DNA of 43,922 nt from Streptomyces griseoluteus (GTDB lineage Bacteria; Actinomycetota; Actinomycetes; Streptomycetales; Streptomycetaceae), in NCBI GenBank assembly GCA_000717735.1, contig JOBE01000054.1, forward strand, positions 1-43,922, read 5' to 3'. Of this stretch, positions 29,208 through 39,767 are shown in pieces (the first letter of the stretch is position 1; the number at the start of each line of letters is the position of its first letter). The translations under genes were made by a program, and so were the position numbers. The notes beneath the pieces are model-generated. The model did not search any database, had not been told where the DNA came from, and saw nothing but the letters and a program-made list of their open reading frames with translations.

Positions 29208-30719
29208 TCAGCCGCCGGAGAGCACGCGCACCAGCTCCTCGGCCGTGCGGCAGCGGTCCAGGAGCGCCTTGACGTGCTCCTTGGTGCCCCGCAGCGGCTC
29301 CAGGGTCGGGACGCGCTGGAGCGAGTCCCGGCCCGGCAGGTCGAAGATCACCGAGTCCCAGGAGGCCGCGGCGACGTCGTCGGCGTACTGCTCCAGGCAG
29401 CGGCCCCGGAAATAGGCCCTGGTGTCCTCGGGAGGCGCCGTCTCGGCCCGCTCCACCTCGGCCTCGTCCAGGAGCCGCTTCATGCGCCCGCGGGCCGCCA
29501 GGCGGTTGTACAGGCCCTTCTCGGGGCGCACGTCCGCGTACTGGAGGTCCACGAGATGCAGCCGTGGCGCGTCCCAGTCCAGGTTGTCCCGCCGCCGGTA
29601 GCCCTCCATGAGCTCCCGCTTGGCGATCCAGTCGAGTTCGCCGGCCAGGCTCATGGGGTCGTTCTCGAGCCGGTTGAGGGTGTCCTCCCAGCGGATCAGG
29701 ACGTCCTTGGTCTGCTCGTCCGCGTCCGAGCCGTACCGCTCCTCCACGTACTTCCTGGCCAGCTCGAAGTACTCCATCTGAAGCTGCACGGCCGTGAGTG
29801 TCCGACCGCTGCGGAGCGTGACGAGGTACTGGAGCGTCGGGTCGTGGGAGACCTGGTGGAGGGTGCGCACGGGCTGGTCGACGGCCAGGTCGACGGTGAT
29901 GAACCCGTCCTCGATCATCGACAGGACCAGCGCGGTGGTGCCGAGCTTGAGATAGGTCGAGATCTCCGAGAGGTTCGCGTCGCCGATGATCACGTGCAGC
30001 CGGCGGTACCGCTCGGCGTCGGCGTGCGGCTCGTCCCTGGTGTTGATGATGGGCCGCTTGAGGGTGGTCTCCAGACCCACCTCGACCTCGAAGTAGTCGG
30101 CGCGCTGACTGATCTGGAAGCCGTCCGCGCGTCCGTCCTGACCGATGCCGACCCGGCCCGCGCCGGTCACGACCTGGCGGGAGACGAAGAAGGGGGTGAG
30201 GTGGCGCACGATGTCCGAGAAGGGGGTCTCCCGCTTCATCAGGTAGTTCTCGTGCGTGCCGTAGGAGGCGCCCTTGTTGTCGGTGTTGTTCTTGTAGAGG
30301 TGGATGGGCTGCGCCCCGGGGAGCTGGGCGGCCCGCTCGGCTGCCTCCGCCATGATCCGCTCGCCGGCCTTGTCCCAGAGGACGGCGTCGCGCGGGTTGG
30401 TGACCTCGGGCGAGCTGTACTCGGGGTGGGCGTGGTCCACGTAGAGGCGGGCGCCGTTGGTGAGGATGACGTTGGCGAGGCCGATGTCCTCGTCGGTGAG
30501 CTGGCTGGAGTCGGCGGCCTCGCGGGCGAGGTCGAAGCCGCGGGCGTCCCGCAGCGGGTTCTCCTCCTCGAAGTCCCAGCGGGCGCGGCGCGCCCGGTGC
30601 ATCGCCGCCGCGTAGGCGTTGACGATCTGGGACGAGGTGAGCATGGCATTGGCGTTCGGATGTCCCGGGACGGAGATCCCGTACTCCGTCTCGATGCCCA
30701 TTACTCGCCGTACGGTCAT
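29208..30719 (-). CDS. dop: Pup deamidase/depupylase Dop
   Basis: A 503-residue homologue of Paf[13 protein letters not shown] (8-19), an insert of about 40 residues matching the Dop-loop ([22 protein letters not shown], about 42-63), catalytic Asp95 in [15 protein letters not shown], and [18 protein letters not shown]. Dop hydrolyses the Pup-lysine isopeptide bond, and in other species deamidates Gln-ended Pup. Because this Pup already ends in Glu, only the depupylase role is needed here. The ATG at 30719 follows AAGGAGGG. Confidence 0.97.
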   Translation of the reverse strand: MTVRRVMGIETEYGISVPGHPNANAMLTSSQIVNAYAAAMHRARRARWDFEEENPLRDARGFDLAREAADSSQLTDEDIGLANVILTNGARLYVDHAHPEYSSPEVTNPRDAVLWDKAGERIMAEAAERAAQLPGAQPIHLYKNNTDNKGASYGTHENYLMKRETPFSDIVRHLTPFFVSRQVVTGAGRVGIGQDGRADGFQISQRADYFEVEVGLETTLKRPIINTRDEPHADAERYRRLHVIIGDANLSEISTYLKLGTTALVLSMIEDGFITVDLAVDQPVRTLHQVSHDPTLQYLVTLRSGRTLTAVQLQMEYFELARKYVEERYGSDADEQTKDVLIRWEDTLNRLENDPMSLAGELDWIAKRELMEGYRRRDNLDWDAPRLHLVDLQYADVRPEKGLYNRLAARGRMKRLLDEAEVERAETAPPEDTRAYFRGRCLEQYADDVAAASWDSVIFDLPGRDSLQRVPTLEPLRGTKEHVKALLDRCRTAEELVRVLSGG

Positions 30720-30855
30720 GCGGCCCTCCTTGCCCGGCGGCGCTCACTGTGCGCGACTCGGCGGTACCGATGAGCCTAGAGCGGCTCCGCGCTGGTGGGG
30801 AGATCTGTTGCGTATTTCCCTGTGATGCCGGGGGAAATGCTGGATGGAATGCGTC

Positions 30856-30890
30856 GGCTGCGGATACCCGGTTTCCGGGCATCCGCAGCC
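30856..30890 (-). terminator. Terminator after arc
   Basis: GGCTGCGGATACCCGG and CCGGGCATCCGCAGCC pair over 16 positions with one mismatch around a TTT loop, 10 bp beyond the arc stop. It separates arc from dop. Confidence 0.85.
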
Positions 30891-30900
30891 GGTGGGCGTT

Positions 30901-32667
30901 TTACAGGTACTGCCCGGTATTGGCCACCGTGTCGATGGACCGTCCGGTGTCCGCGCCCTGCTTTCCGGTGACGAGCGTGCGGATGAACACGATCCTCTCG
31001 CCCTTCTTTCCGGAGATACGGGCCCAGTCGTCGGGGTTGGTGGTGTTGGGCAGGTCCTCGTTCTCCTTGAACTCGTCCACGCAGGCCTGGAGGAGGTGGG
31101 AGACGCGGATGCCCTTCTGGTTGTGGTCGAGGAAGGCCTTGATGGCCATCTTCTTGGCCCGGTCGACGATGTTCTGGATCATCGCGCCGGAGTTGAAGTC
31201 CTTGAAGTAGAGGACTTCCTTGTCGCCGTTGGCGTACGTGACTTCGAGGAAGCGGTTCTCCTCGGATTCGGCGTACATCTGCTCGACGACGGACTGGATC
31301 ATTCCGTGGGCGGCGGCGGCCTTGGAACCGCTGTGCTCCGAGATGTCGTCGGTGTGCAGCGGCAGGGTGGCCGTGAGGTACTTCGCGAAGATGTCCTTCG
31401 CGGCCTCCGCGTCCGGACGCTCGATCTTGATCTTGACGTCGAGCCGGCCGGGGCGCAGGATCGCGGGGTCGATCATGTCCTCGCGGTTGGAGGCGCCGAT
31501 GACGATGACGTTCTCCAGGCCCTCCACACCGTCGATCTCGGCGAGCAGCTGCGGGACGATGGTGTTCTCCACGTCCGAGCTGACACCGGAGCCGCGGGTG
31601 CGGAAGAGGGATTCCATCTCGTCGAAGAAGACGATGACGGGGGTGCCCTCACTCGCCTTCTCGCGGGCACGCTGGAAGACGAGGCGGATGTGCCGCTCGG
31701 TCTCGCCGACGTACTTGTTAAGGAGCTCGGGACCCTTGATGTTGAGGAAGTAGGACTTCCCCGCGGGCTGGCCGGTGACCTCGGCGACCTTCTTGGCCAG
31801 GGAGTTGGCCACGGCCTTCGCGATCAGCGTCTTGCCGCAGCCGGGCGGCCCGTAGAGCAGGATGCCCTTGGGCGGCCGCAGTTCGTGCTCCTTGAAGAGG
31901 TCCGGGTAGAGGTAGGGGAGCTCGACCGCATCGCGGATCATCTCGATCTGGCCGCCCAGACCGCCGATCTTGTCGTAGTCGACGTCCGGCACCTCTTCGA
32001 GGACGAGCTCCTCGACCTCGCTCTTCGGGACCACCTCGTACACGTAGCCGGACCTGGAGTCGAGCAGCAGGGCGTCGCCGGCGCGGATGGTGACGTCCAT
32101 CAGAGGCTCGGCGAGCCTCACCACCCGCTCCTCGTCGGTGTGCCCGACCACCAGGGCGCGTTCGCCGTCCTCGAGGATCTCCTTGAGGGTGACGATGTCC
32201 CCGGCCCGCTCGTACTCCATGGCCTCGACCACGTTGAGCGCTTCGTTGAGCATGACTTCCTGGCCGCGCTTGAGCTCGTCGAGCTCGATGCTCGGGCTGA
32301 CGTTCACCCGGAGCTTGCGGCCCCCGGTGAAGATGTCGCACGTGCCGTCCTCGTTCGCCTGCAGGAAGACACCGAAGCCGGCCGGCGGCTGTGCGAGCCG
32401 GTCGACCTCTTCCTTGAGGGCCACGATCTGGTCGCGGGCCTCACGGAGCGTGTTCGCGAGTCGTTCGTTCTGCGCGGACACGCCGGCCAGGTTGGTCTGC
32501 AGCTCGACGATCCGCTCTTCGAGAATCCTCGTGTGTCGCGGAGAGTCGGCGAGCTTGCGGCGCAGGACGGCGATTTCCTGCTCGAGATAGGCAACCTGTC
32601 CGGCGGGGTCCTCAGACCCTCGCCCGGGCCGGATGCCGCGGTTGATGTCGTCGTCGTGGGCTGCCAC
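30901..32667 (-). CDS. arc: Proteasome-associated AAA ATPase Arc/Mpa
   Basis: A 588-residue unfoldase: an N-terminal coiled coil (about 24-92) that captures Pup, tandem OB domains (about 95-225), and an AAA module with Walker A GPPGCGKT (273-280), Walker B VIVFFDE (344-350), sensor region GASNRE and arginine fingers near RPGRLD. The C-terminus GQYL carries the penultimate Tyr used to open the PrcA gate. The GTG at 32667 was chosen because GAGGAGGTGAGG sits upstream; the GTG at 32676 is too close to it. It threads pupylated proteins into the PrcAB core. Confidence 0.97.
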   Translation of the reverse strand: MAAHDDDINRGIRPGRGSEDPAGQVAYLEQEIAVLRRKLADSPRHTRILEERIVELQTNLAGVSAQNERLANTLREARDQIVALKEEVDRLAQPPAGFGVFLQANEDGTCDIFTGGRKLRVNVSPSIELDELKRGQEVMLNEALNVVEAMEYERAGDIVTLKEILEDGERALVVGHTDEERVVRLAEPLMDVTIRAGDALLLDSRSGYVYEVVPKSEVEELVLEEVPDVDYDKIGGLGGQIEMIRDAVELPYLYPDLFKEHELRPPKGILLYGPPGCGKTLIAKAVANSLAKKVAEVTGQPAGKSYFLNIKGPELLNKYVGETERHIRLVFQRAREKASEGTPVIVFFDEMESLFRTRGSGVSSDVENTIVPQLLAEIDGVEGLENVIVIGASNREDMIDPAILRPGRLDVKIKIERPDAEAAKDIFAKYLTATLPLHTDDISEHSGSKAAAAHGMIQSVVEQMYAESEENRFLEVTYANGDKEVLYFKDFNSGAMIQNIVDRAKKMAIKAFLDHNQKGIRVSHLLQACVDEFKENEDLPNTTNPDDWARISGKKGERIVFIRTLVTGKQGADTGRSIDTVANTGQYL

Positions 32668-32920
32668 GGTCCTCACCTCCTCCAGGGGGAGCTGGACGCT
32701 TCCTGACCCTACCTGCGTGGGTGATGATTGAAACCCCTAGATCAAAAAGACTCCGGGGTGTGTCCGATCTTCACCCTTGCGCTTCCCCTCTTGCCAGAGG
32801 GAATACCCACCCTTCACCGCTTGAAAGCGGGCGGTTGTATCGTCGTCATGGGCCAACACCCTTCGGAGGGGGCCCGACTTACCGGCGAGAAGCAGAACGA
32901 GAAGCAGGAGCGGCGAGAAT

Positions 32921-33232
32921 ATGACCGTGCAGCACGAGGCCCCTTCCACGGGCGCCGAAGACGCGCTGGAGGTCTGGATCGACCAGGACCTGTGCACCGG
33001 GGACGGGATCTGCGTGCAGTACGCCCCCGAGGTCTTCGAGCTGGACATCGACGGGCTCGCTTATGTGAAGAGCACCGACGACGAGCTGCTCCAGGACGCC
33101 GGCGCGACGACGCCGGTGCCGCTGACCCTGCTCCAGGACGTCGTGGACTCCGCGAAGGAGTGCCCGGGCGACTGCATCCATGTCCGCCGGGTCGCGGACC
33201 GGGTCGAGGTGTACGGCCCCGACGCGGAGTAG
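32921..33232 (+). CDS. Ferredoxin with CxxDxxC cluster motif
   Basis: A 103-residue single-cluster ferredoxin: IDQDLCTGDGICVQYAPEVFELDIDGLAYV gives C25-x2-D28-x2-C31, and SAKECPGDCIHV gives C81-P with a further C85. Asp in place of the second Cys is known from Pyrococcus ferredoxin and from [3Fe-4S] types that serve P450s. It is an electron carrier whose partner is unknown. It is divergent from arc with 253 bp between. The ATG at 32921 is preceded by weak AGCGGCGAGA. Confidence 0.88.
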   Translation: MTVQHEAPSTGAEDALEVWIDQDLCTGDGICVQYAPEVFELDIDGLAYVKSTDDELLQDAGATTPVPLTLLQDVVDSAKECPGDCIHVRRVADRVEVYGPDAE

Positions 33233-33235
33233 GGG

Positions 33236-33814
33236 TCAGGCGCCGTACGCGTCGGCCTGCCCGGCGCGTACGAAGGCACCGTCCCGCCAGCGCCAGCTGA
33301 CCTGCTCCTTCCCGTCCGGGCAGCAGCGGGGCACGTCGAGGGACGAGTAGCCGAGCAGGGTCGCGAGGACCGCCCCGTCGCGTACGGCGAGCGCGGTGAC
33401 GTTCTTGTGCTCGCCGGGTTCGACGAGAGTGGCCACCACGCGCGCGGGTGCTCCCGTCCCCTTGCCGCGGGTGAGGACGTAGACGCCGCTCGGCGGTGTC
33501 CCGGAGCCGGCTTCGCAGTGCACGACCGCAACGGTCTCGGGGTTTCCGTCCCCGTCCAGATCTCCGGAGACCCGCTTCGCGACCGTGCTGGGGCCTCCCG
33601 CGCAGTCCACGGGGTAGTCGGCTCCGGCGGCCTCGGGGGCGGGTGCGGGACGCGGGGCGGTGGCGGGGGCCGCGCTCGCTCCGGCGGGGCCGGGCTGGAG
33701 GAGGGCCGCGAGGGCGACGACCGCGGCGGTCGCGGTGGCGGTGGCCAGCCAGTGGGCCGGCCGGGCGCGGGTGTGTGCGAGTTCCGCGAGTTCCGGGGCG
33801 GCGGAGGGCTGCAC
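33236..33814 (-). CDS. Membrane-anchored protein with calcium-loop-like motif
   Basis: A 192-residue protein: a short cytoplasmic head, one membrane helix (about 22-48, LATATATAAVVALAALLQ...), a Pro/Ala linker, and an extracytoplasmic domain with DLDGDGNPE (85-93, EF-hand/FG-GAP-like) and cysteines at 71, 100 and a CC pair in VPRCCPDGK, which could form disulfides. I recognise no named family. The GTG at 33814 follows AGGAGA. It is convergent with the ferredoxin gene (3-bp gap) and downstream of trmI, separated by a strong hairpin. Confidence 0.78.
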   Translation of the reverse strand: MQPSAAPELAELAHTRARPAHWLATATATAAVVALAALLQPGPAGASAAPATAPRPAPAPEAAGADYPVDCAGGPSTVAKRVSGDLDGDGNPETVAVVHCEAGSGTPPSGVYVLTRGKGTGAPARVVATLVEPGEHKNVTALAVRDGAVLATLLGYSSLDVPRCCPDGKEQVSWRWRDGAFVRAGQADAYGA

Positions 33815-33923
33815 GCGAGACGTCTCCTGTGGGTGGCACGGTGGTTTTCGGGCATCGTGCCACACGTCACAGGGAGACGGAACAGCCGGGGTCGGCCGGG
33901 GTGGTGGCCCCCGGAACGTGAGG

Positions 33924-33972
33924 GCGCCGCCGCCGAGTTCCCTGCCGTGGGCGGGGAACTCGACGGCGGCGC
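33924..33972 (-). terminator. Terminator after trmI
   Basis: GCGCCGCCG and GAGTTCCC pair with GGGAACTC and CGGCGGCGC across a stem of about 19 pairs with one mismatch, 18 bp beyond the trmI stop. Confidence 0.88.
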
Positions 33973-33990
33973 GCCGTGGGTGTCGGGACG

Positions 33991-34878
33991 TCAGCCCTTG
34001 TTGGGGCCTTCGTAGTCCTCGCCGTACGCGCCCTTGGCGGGGCGGCGGCGGCGCATCGGCGGCTCGACGCCGTCCGCGAGGCGACGGGCGGTGACGAGGA
34101 AGCCGGTGTGGCCGATCATGCGGTGATCGGGACGGACGGCGAGGCCCTCGACGTGCCAGTTGCGGATCATGGATTCCCAGGGCTGCGGCTCGGCGTAGCA
34201 GCCGAACTCGCGGATGGACTCCACGGTGCGCGCGAGCTGGGTGGTGGTGGCCACGTAGCAGCAGAGGATGCCGCCCGGGACGAGCGCCTTGGAGACGGCC
34301 TCCAGACACTCCCAGGGAGCGAGCATGTCCAGGATGACGCGGTCGACGTCGGTGTCGGACAGGTTGTCCTGGAGGTCGCCGACGGTGAGCTGCCACGCGG
34401 GGTGGGGGCCTCCGAAGTAGCGCTCGACGTTGCCCTTGGCGATCTCGGCGAAGTCCTCGCGGCGCTCGTAGGAGTGCAGCATGCCGCTGTCTCCGATGGC
34501 GCGCAGGAGGAAGCTGCTGAGCGATCCCGAGCCCACTCCGGCTTCCACGACGCGTGCGCCGGGGAAGATGTCGGCGAAGGCCAGGATCTGCCCCGCGTCC
34601 TTGGGGTAGACCACGGCGGCGCCGCGGGGCATGGACAGGACGTAGTCGGGGAGCAGGGGGCGCAGCGCGAGGTAGGCGACGTTTCCGGTGGTGCGGACAA
34701 CGCTGCCCTCGGGGGCGCCGATCAGTTCGTCGTGCGGGAAAGAACCCTTGTGGGTGTGGAAGTTCTTTCCCTCTTCGAGCGTGAACGTGTAGTGACGGCC
34801 CTTGGGGTCGGTCAGCTGAACCTGGTCCCCGACCTTGAAGGGCCCGCGTCGGCGGGCGGCACCGGTCGGTTCGGACAT
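33991..34878 (-). CDS. trmI: tRNA (adenine-58-N1)-methyltransferase TrmI
   Basis: A 295-residue TrmI: an N-terminal barrel (FKVGDQVQLTDPKGRHYTFTLEEGKNFHTHKGSFPHDELIG), the Rossmann methyltransferase domain with VVEAGVGSGSLSSFLL (AdoMet loop), VILDMLAPWE, and WESMIRNWHVEGLAVRPDHRMIGHTGFLV. It makes m1A58 in the T-loop of tRNAs. It commonly neighbours the proteasome genes in actinobacteria. The ATG at 34878 has no strong ribosome binding site. It is followed by a terminator. Confidence 0.96.
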   Translation of the reverse strand: MSEPTGAARRRGPFKVGDQVQLTDPKGRHYTFTLEEGKNFHTHKGSFPHDELIGAPEGSVVRTTGNVAYLALRPLLPDYVLSMPRGAAVVYPKDAGQILAFADIFPGARVVEAGVGSGSLSSFLLRAIGDSGMLHSYERREDFAEIAKGNVERYFGGPHPAWQLTVGDLQDNLSDTDVDRVILDMLAPWECLEAVSKALVPGGILCCYVATTTQLARTVESIREFGCYAEPQPWESMIRNWHVEGLAVRPDHRMIGHTGFLVTARRLADGVEPPMRRRRPAKGAYGEDYEGPNKG

Positions 34879-35061
34879 GCGAACACCCTATCAAGGGCTT
34901 CCTCGCCTCCGGCCCGCTCCAGTCGGCGCCGACGGTCGACCGTGCTCGGCCGCTCGTTCCTCACGGCCTCCGCGCTCCCCCTGCCTTCGGCGGGGAGGTA
35001 CCCCCACTCCCTTTCGGCACCGACGCGGCTTGCCCTTCGGCTCGGAAGCCGTGTACCGCGA

Positions 35062-36252
35062 TTACGTGGAGGGTCGCGCCATGGCCTTGACGAAGGCGCG
35101 TTCCACGTCGGTGGTGGCGAGGACGCCGTAGATCTCGCCTGTCTCCTCGACGACCAGGTACTCGGTGGCCGGGCTGGCGCGGAGGTGGTCGAGGAGGGGC
35201 TGTCCCGTGAGTTCGGCGGGGACGCGCATGCCGTCGGTGAGGTCCTGGGCGAGGGTGCTGACGGCGACCCAGGGCCGGCGGTGCTGGGGTACGGCGGCGA
35301 TGGCGGCCTCGCGGACGATGCCGGTGGGGCCGCCGCTGCCGTCGACGACGACGAGCGCGCGGGCGCCGGCCTCGTTGGCCCGGCGGAGGGCCTCGGAGAG
35401 CGGGGTGGTGGGTTCGACGGGGATCGCGCGGCGGGTGAGGCTGCGGGCGCGGAGCTCGGGGAGGTGCTCGCGCAGCCGGGCCATGCGGAGGCTGTTGCCG
35501 GCGCCGGTCCAGATGATGGCGGCGAGGATCGCGGCGAGCAGGGCGTCGGTGACGGTGTCGAGGCCGCTGATGTCGTCGGTGGAGTTGCCGAGCAGGCCGG
35601 TGCGGGTGAGCAGGGGCAGGCCGACGAGGACGAGGACGGCGAGGAAGCGGCCGACCCAGGCGGCGGCGATGGTGCCGCTCATGGGCTTGCCGGTGATCTT
35701 CCAGACGACGGCGCGGAGCATGCGGCCGCCGTCGAGCGGGAGGCCGGGGAGCAGGTTGAAGATCGCGACGATGAGGTTGGAGATCATCAGGCCGGCGAGG
35801 AGCACGCCGGGGACGGTGCCGGGCTCGACGGCGTACAGGGAGAGATAGAACACGCCGGCGAGGACGAGGGAGAGGAGGGGGCCGACGAAGGCGAGGACGA
35901 ACTCGCGGCCGGGGGTCTCGGTCTCCTTCTCGATCTCGGAGACGCCGCCGAAGAACTGGAGCTGGATGCGGCGCACCGGGAGTTTGAAGCGGAGCGCGGC
36001 GATGGTGTGGGCCAGTTCGTGGACGAGCACGGAGGCGTAGAAGGCGACGGCGAAGAAGAGGGAGACGAGGTAGCGGGCGGCGCCGAGTTCGGGCAGGACG
36101 CGTTCGATCTGGTCGCCGAAGACCCAGGTGATGAGGGCGGCGACGAGGAACCAGCTGGGGGCGACGTAGACGGGCACACCGAAGGGGCGGCCCATGAGGA
36201 TCCCGCCGCCGGGCTCATCGGACCGCTGCGGCTTGGGCTCGTCCTGGTTCAC
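35062..36252 (-). CDS. Site-2-type intramembrane metalloprotease with CBS domains
   Basis: A 396-residue M50 peptidase of the SpoIVFB type: zinc motif HELAH (78-82) inside a membrane helix, the second motif LPGLPLDGGRM after further helices, and a C-terminal pair of CBS domains (about 260-390; AIPVEPTTPLSEALRRANEAGARALVVVD, GVLATTDVERAF) that may bind nucleotides and set activity. It probably cleaves membrane-bound substrates. The GTG at 36252 follows GAGAGGAA. It is divergent from the RecB-like gene. Confidence 0.93.
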   Translation of the reverse strand: MNQDEPKPQRSDEPGGGILMGRPFGVPVYVAPSWFLVAALITWVFGDQIERVLPELGAARYLVSLFFAVAFYASVLVHELAHTIAALRFKLPVRRIQLQFFGGVSEIEKETETPGREFVLAFVGPLLSLVLAGVFYLSLYAVEPGTVPGVLLAGLMISNLIVAIFNLLPGLPLDGGRMLRAVVWKITGKPMSGTIAAAWVGRFLAVLVLVGLPLLTRTGLLGNSTDDISGLDTVTDALLAAILAAIIWTGAGNSLRMARLREHLPELRARSLTRRAIPVEPTTPLSEALRRANEAGARALVVVDGSGGPTGIVREAAIAAVPQHRRPWVAVSTLAQDLTDGMRVPAELTGQPLLDHLRASPATEYLVVEETGEIYGVLATTDVERAFVKAMARPST

Positions 36253-36376
36253 GGGTTCCTCTCGTCGCGGGGCGTGACCCACGTCGGTTGCGTCACATCT
36301 CGATCATGCAGTGCGACGGGGTCCCGGGTCGATGGTATTCCGCCCGTTGTCGGTGGCGGGTCGTAGGGTCTTCGTC

Positions 36377-37279
<903 letters not shown>

Positions 37280-37322
37280 TGCCGGCGTACCTCGTGAGCC
37301 CAGGTCCCGTGAAGGAGCCCTT

Positions 37323-37997
37323 GTGACGATCCGCGTCCTCTTGGTCGACGATCAGCCGCTGTTGCGCACCGGCTTCCGCATGATTCTGGAGGCGGAGGGG
37401 GACATCGCGGTGGTGGGTGAGGCCGGGGACGGTCTCCAGGCGCAGGACCAGGTGCGGGCGCTGCAGCCGGACGTGGTGCTGATGGACATCCGGATGCCGC
37501 GGATGGACGGGGTGGAGGCGACCCGGCAGATCACGGGTCCCGGCCGGGACGGTCCGGCGAAGGTGCTGGTCCTGACGACCTTCGACCTCGACGAGTACGT
37601 GGTGGAGGCGCTGCGGGCGGGGGCGAGCGGTTTCCTCCTGAAGGACGCCCCGGCGAACGAACTGGTGCAGGCGATCCGGGTGGTGGCGGCCGGTGAGGCG
37701 ATGCTGGCCCCCTCGATCACGCGCCGGCTGCTCGACAAGTACTCGGCGCATCTGCCGACGGGCGAGGAGCGGATGCCGGACGCGCTGAACAGCCTGACGG
37801 ACCGTGAGGTGGAGGTCCTGAAGCTGGTGGCGCGGGGCCTGTCGAACGCGGAGATCGCGGCGGACCTGTTCGTCAGCGAGACGACGGTGAAGACGCACGT
37901 GGGTCATGTGCTGACGAAGCTGGGGCTGCGGGACCGGGTGCAGGCCGCGGTGTACGCGTACGAGAGCGGTCTGGTGCGGCCGGGCGCCGGTCAGTAG
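37323..37997 (+). CDS. LuxR/NarL-family response regulator, orphan
   Basis: A 224-residue response regulator: receiver domain (1-120) with acidic pocket D9/D10, phospho-acceptor D55 in VVLMDIRMPRMDG, T/K positions in LTTFDLDEYV and GFLLKDA, and a C-terminal LuxR helix-turn-helix (LTDREVEVLKLVARGLSNAEIAADLFVSETTVKTHVGHVLTKLGLRDR, in the last 65 residues). The GTG follows GAAGGAG. No histidine kinase gene is adjacent, so its partner and targets are unknown. Confidence 0.94.
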   Translation: MTIRVLLVDDQPLLRTGFRMILEAEGDIAVVGEAGDGLQAQDQVRALQPDVVLMDIRMPRMDGVEATRQITGPGRDGPAKVLVLTTFDLDEYVVEALRAGASGFLLKDAPANELVQAIRVVAAGEAMLAPSITRRLLDKYSAHLPTGEERMPDALNSLTDREVEVLKLVARGLSNAEIAADLFVSETTVKTHVGHVLTKLGLRDRVQAAVYAYESGLVRPGAGQ

Positions 37998-38026
37998 CCG
38001 GTCCGCCGGTGGACCGGCGATGACAC

Positions 38027-38061
38027 GAGGGGCCCGGTGCGCGGTGCGCGCCGGGCCCCTC
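38027..38061. terminator. Bidirectional terminator between response regulator and binding protein
   Basis: GAGGGGCCCGG and CCGGGCCCCTC are exact inverted repeats around a 13-nt G/C-rich loop, between convergent genes (stops at 37997 and 38101). Confidence 0.9.
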
Positions 38062-38100
38062 TGCCGTGTCTCGTGCCGTGTCGAGTGCCGTCGTGGGCGG

Positions 38101-39681
38101 TCAGCCCTTGCGGATCTCCCAGAAGCGGAAGACGGTCGAGGCGTCGAGGGTCCATTCGAGGCCGGTGACGTCGTCACGGGCGACGGCGTACTGCTTGCCC
38201 TGCCAGAGCGGCAGCAGGGGGAGCTCCTCGGCGACGAGGTCCTGGAGCTTCCCGTACTCGTCGGCGGTGGCGGCGCGGTCGGCGACGGCGGCGGTCTTCG
38301 GGAGGAGGCTGCCGGTGATGGTGGCGTTGTCGTAGTGGTTGCCGACGACGTTGCCCTCGCCGAAGAAGGGGGCGGTGAAGTTGTCGGCGTCGGGGTAGTC
38401 GGGGACCCAGCCCTTGACGTAGACGCCGTACTTGCCGGCCTCGATGTCCTTCTCGTACTGGTCGTACGCGACGGACTTGACGTCGGCGTCGAAGAGGCCG
38501 CTCGCGTTGAGCTGGCCGGCGATGGCCTTGAACTCCTGGTCGGTGGCGGGGCCGTAGCGGCTGGGGGTGGACCAGAGGGTGAGCTTCACCTTGTCGGTGA
38601 TGCCGGCCGCGCGCAGGACCTTCTTCGCCTTCGCCTTGTCGGGGGTGCCGTAGGTGTCGAAGAAGGCGGTGTTGTGTCCGGCGATGCCGGCCGGGACGAT
38701 CGAGTAGAGCGGCGTGGCCGTCGACTTGTAGACGCCTTCGACCAGGGCCTCGCGGTCGACGAGGTGGGCGATGGCCTTGCGTACGGCGAGCTTGCCGACG
38801 ACCGGGTCCTTCATGTTGAAGACGAGGTGCTGGACCTCGGCGCTGCTGCCCTGGGTGACCTCGATGCCCCGGTCGCCGGTCGTGGCGGAGTTCTCGAGGG
38901 CGGAGATGTCGTCGGCGGAGAGGCCTCGGTAGGCGACGTCTATCTGTCCGTCGGTGAGGGCCGTGGAGAGGGCGGAGCGGTCACCGCGGTAGAGCTTGAG
39001 GGTGACGGCGTCGTTCTTGAGGCGTGCGGTGCCCCGGTAGCCGGAGTTGGCGGAGAAGGTGGCCTCGGAGTCGCTGAGGGAGTCCAGCTTGTACGGGCCC
39101 GAGCCGGTGGCCTTGCCGTCGGTGCGGAGCGCGTCGGCCGGGTACTCGCGGTGGTCGACGATGGAGCCGGCGCCGGAGGCGATCTTGCTGGGGAAGGTGG
39201 CGTCCGGGACCTTGAGGCGGAAGACGACGGTCCGCTCGTCCGGGGTCTCGATCTTCTCGATGGTGGAGAGCAGCGGCGCGGGGCCGGCCGGATCGGCGAT
39301 CCTGAGGGCCCGGTCGAAGGAGTACTTGACGTCCTCCGAGGTGAGCTTGTTGCCGTTGGAGAAGGTGAGGCCGTCGCGCAGGGTGCAGGTGTACACGGTG
39401 CTGCCCGCGGAGAAGCCGCACTTGTCGGCGGCCTCGGGCTCGGGCTCGGAGCCGCCCTTGGGGAAGGCGAGCAGGGACTGGAAGACGTTGTTGAACAGCA
39501 GCCAGGAGCCGGGGTCGTAGCCGGCCGCCGGGTCGGTGGCGAGGATCTCGTCGGACATGCCGACGCGCACGCCGTTGCCGGAGCCTCCGGCTCCGCCCTG
39601 CTCGGTGCCGCAGCCGCTGAGGAGGGCGGCGGCCAGGCCGGCGGCGAGGGGGGCCGTCAGCCACTTGTTGTGCGTCTTCAC
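38101..39681 (-). CDS. Peptide-binding lipoprotein (ABC family 5), copy 1
   Basis: A 526-residue extracytoplasmic solute-binding protein of the OppA/DppA family. The signal peptide ends in lipobox LLSGC (C24). Family segments include TCTLRDGLTFSNGNKLTSEDVKYSFDRAL, DATFPSKI, GSGPYKLDSL, VRKAIAHLVDREALVEGVY, and a C-terminal LPLLPLWQGKQYAVAR. It is a paralogue of the next gene upstream, with an 86-bp gap. No permease or ATPase genes are nearby, so it must share a transporter encoded elsewhere or act as a sensor. The GTG at 39681 follows GAGG. Confidence 0.93.
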   Translation of the reverse strand: MKTHNKWLTAPLAAGLAAALLSGCGTEQGGAGGSGNGVRVGMSDEILATDPAAGYDPGSWLLFNNVFQSLLAFPKGGSEPEPEAADKCGFSAGSTVYTCTLRDGLTFSNGNKLTSEDVKYSFDRALRIADPAGPAPLLSTIEKIETPDERTVVFRLKVPDATFPSKIASGAGSIVDHREYPADALRTDGKATGSGPYKLDSLSDSEATFSANSGYRGTARLKNDAVTLKLYRGDRSALSTALTDGQIDVAYRGLSADDISALENSATTGDRGIEVTQGSSAEVQHLVFNMKDPVVGKLAVRKAIAHLVDREALVEGVYKSTATPLYSIVPAGIAGHNTAFFDTYGTPDKAKAKKVLRAAGITDKVKLTLWSTPSRYGPATDQEFKAIAGQLNASGLFDADVKSVAYDQYEKDIEAGKYGVYVKGWVPDYPDADNFTAPFFGEGNVVGNHYDNATITGSLLPKTAAVADRAATADEYGKLQDLVAEELPLLPLWQGKQYAVARDDVTGLEWTLDASTVFRFWEIRKG

Positions 39682-39767
39682 AGAACGTGCCTCGTGATCT
39701 CTTGTCAGGCCGGCCGCGCGCGGTGCGCGGCCGGTGTAACCGATCCTGTCGACGGGGTCATGCGGTG

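Noticed and set aside
30844..32706. 620-codon open frame on the plus strand opposite arc
   Set aside because: Antisense shadow. The AAA ATPase on the minus strand is unmistakable.
23118..33232. Proteasome region as a previously undescribed system
   Set aside because: Every component matches the known Pup-proteasome pathway; only local features (hairpins, gene order, Glu-ended Pup) are noted as unusual.
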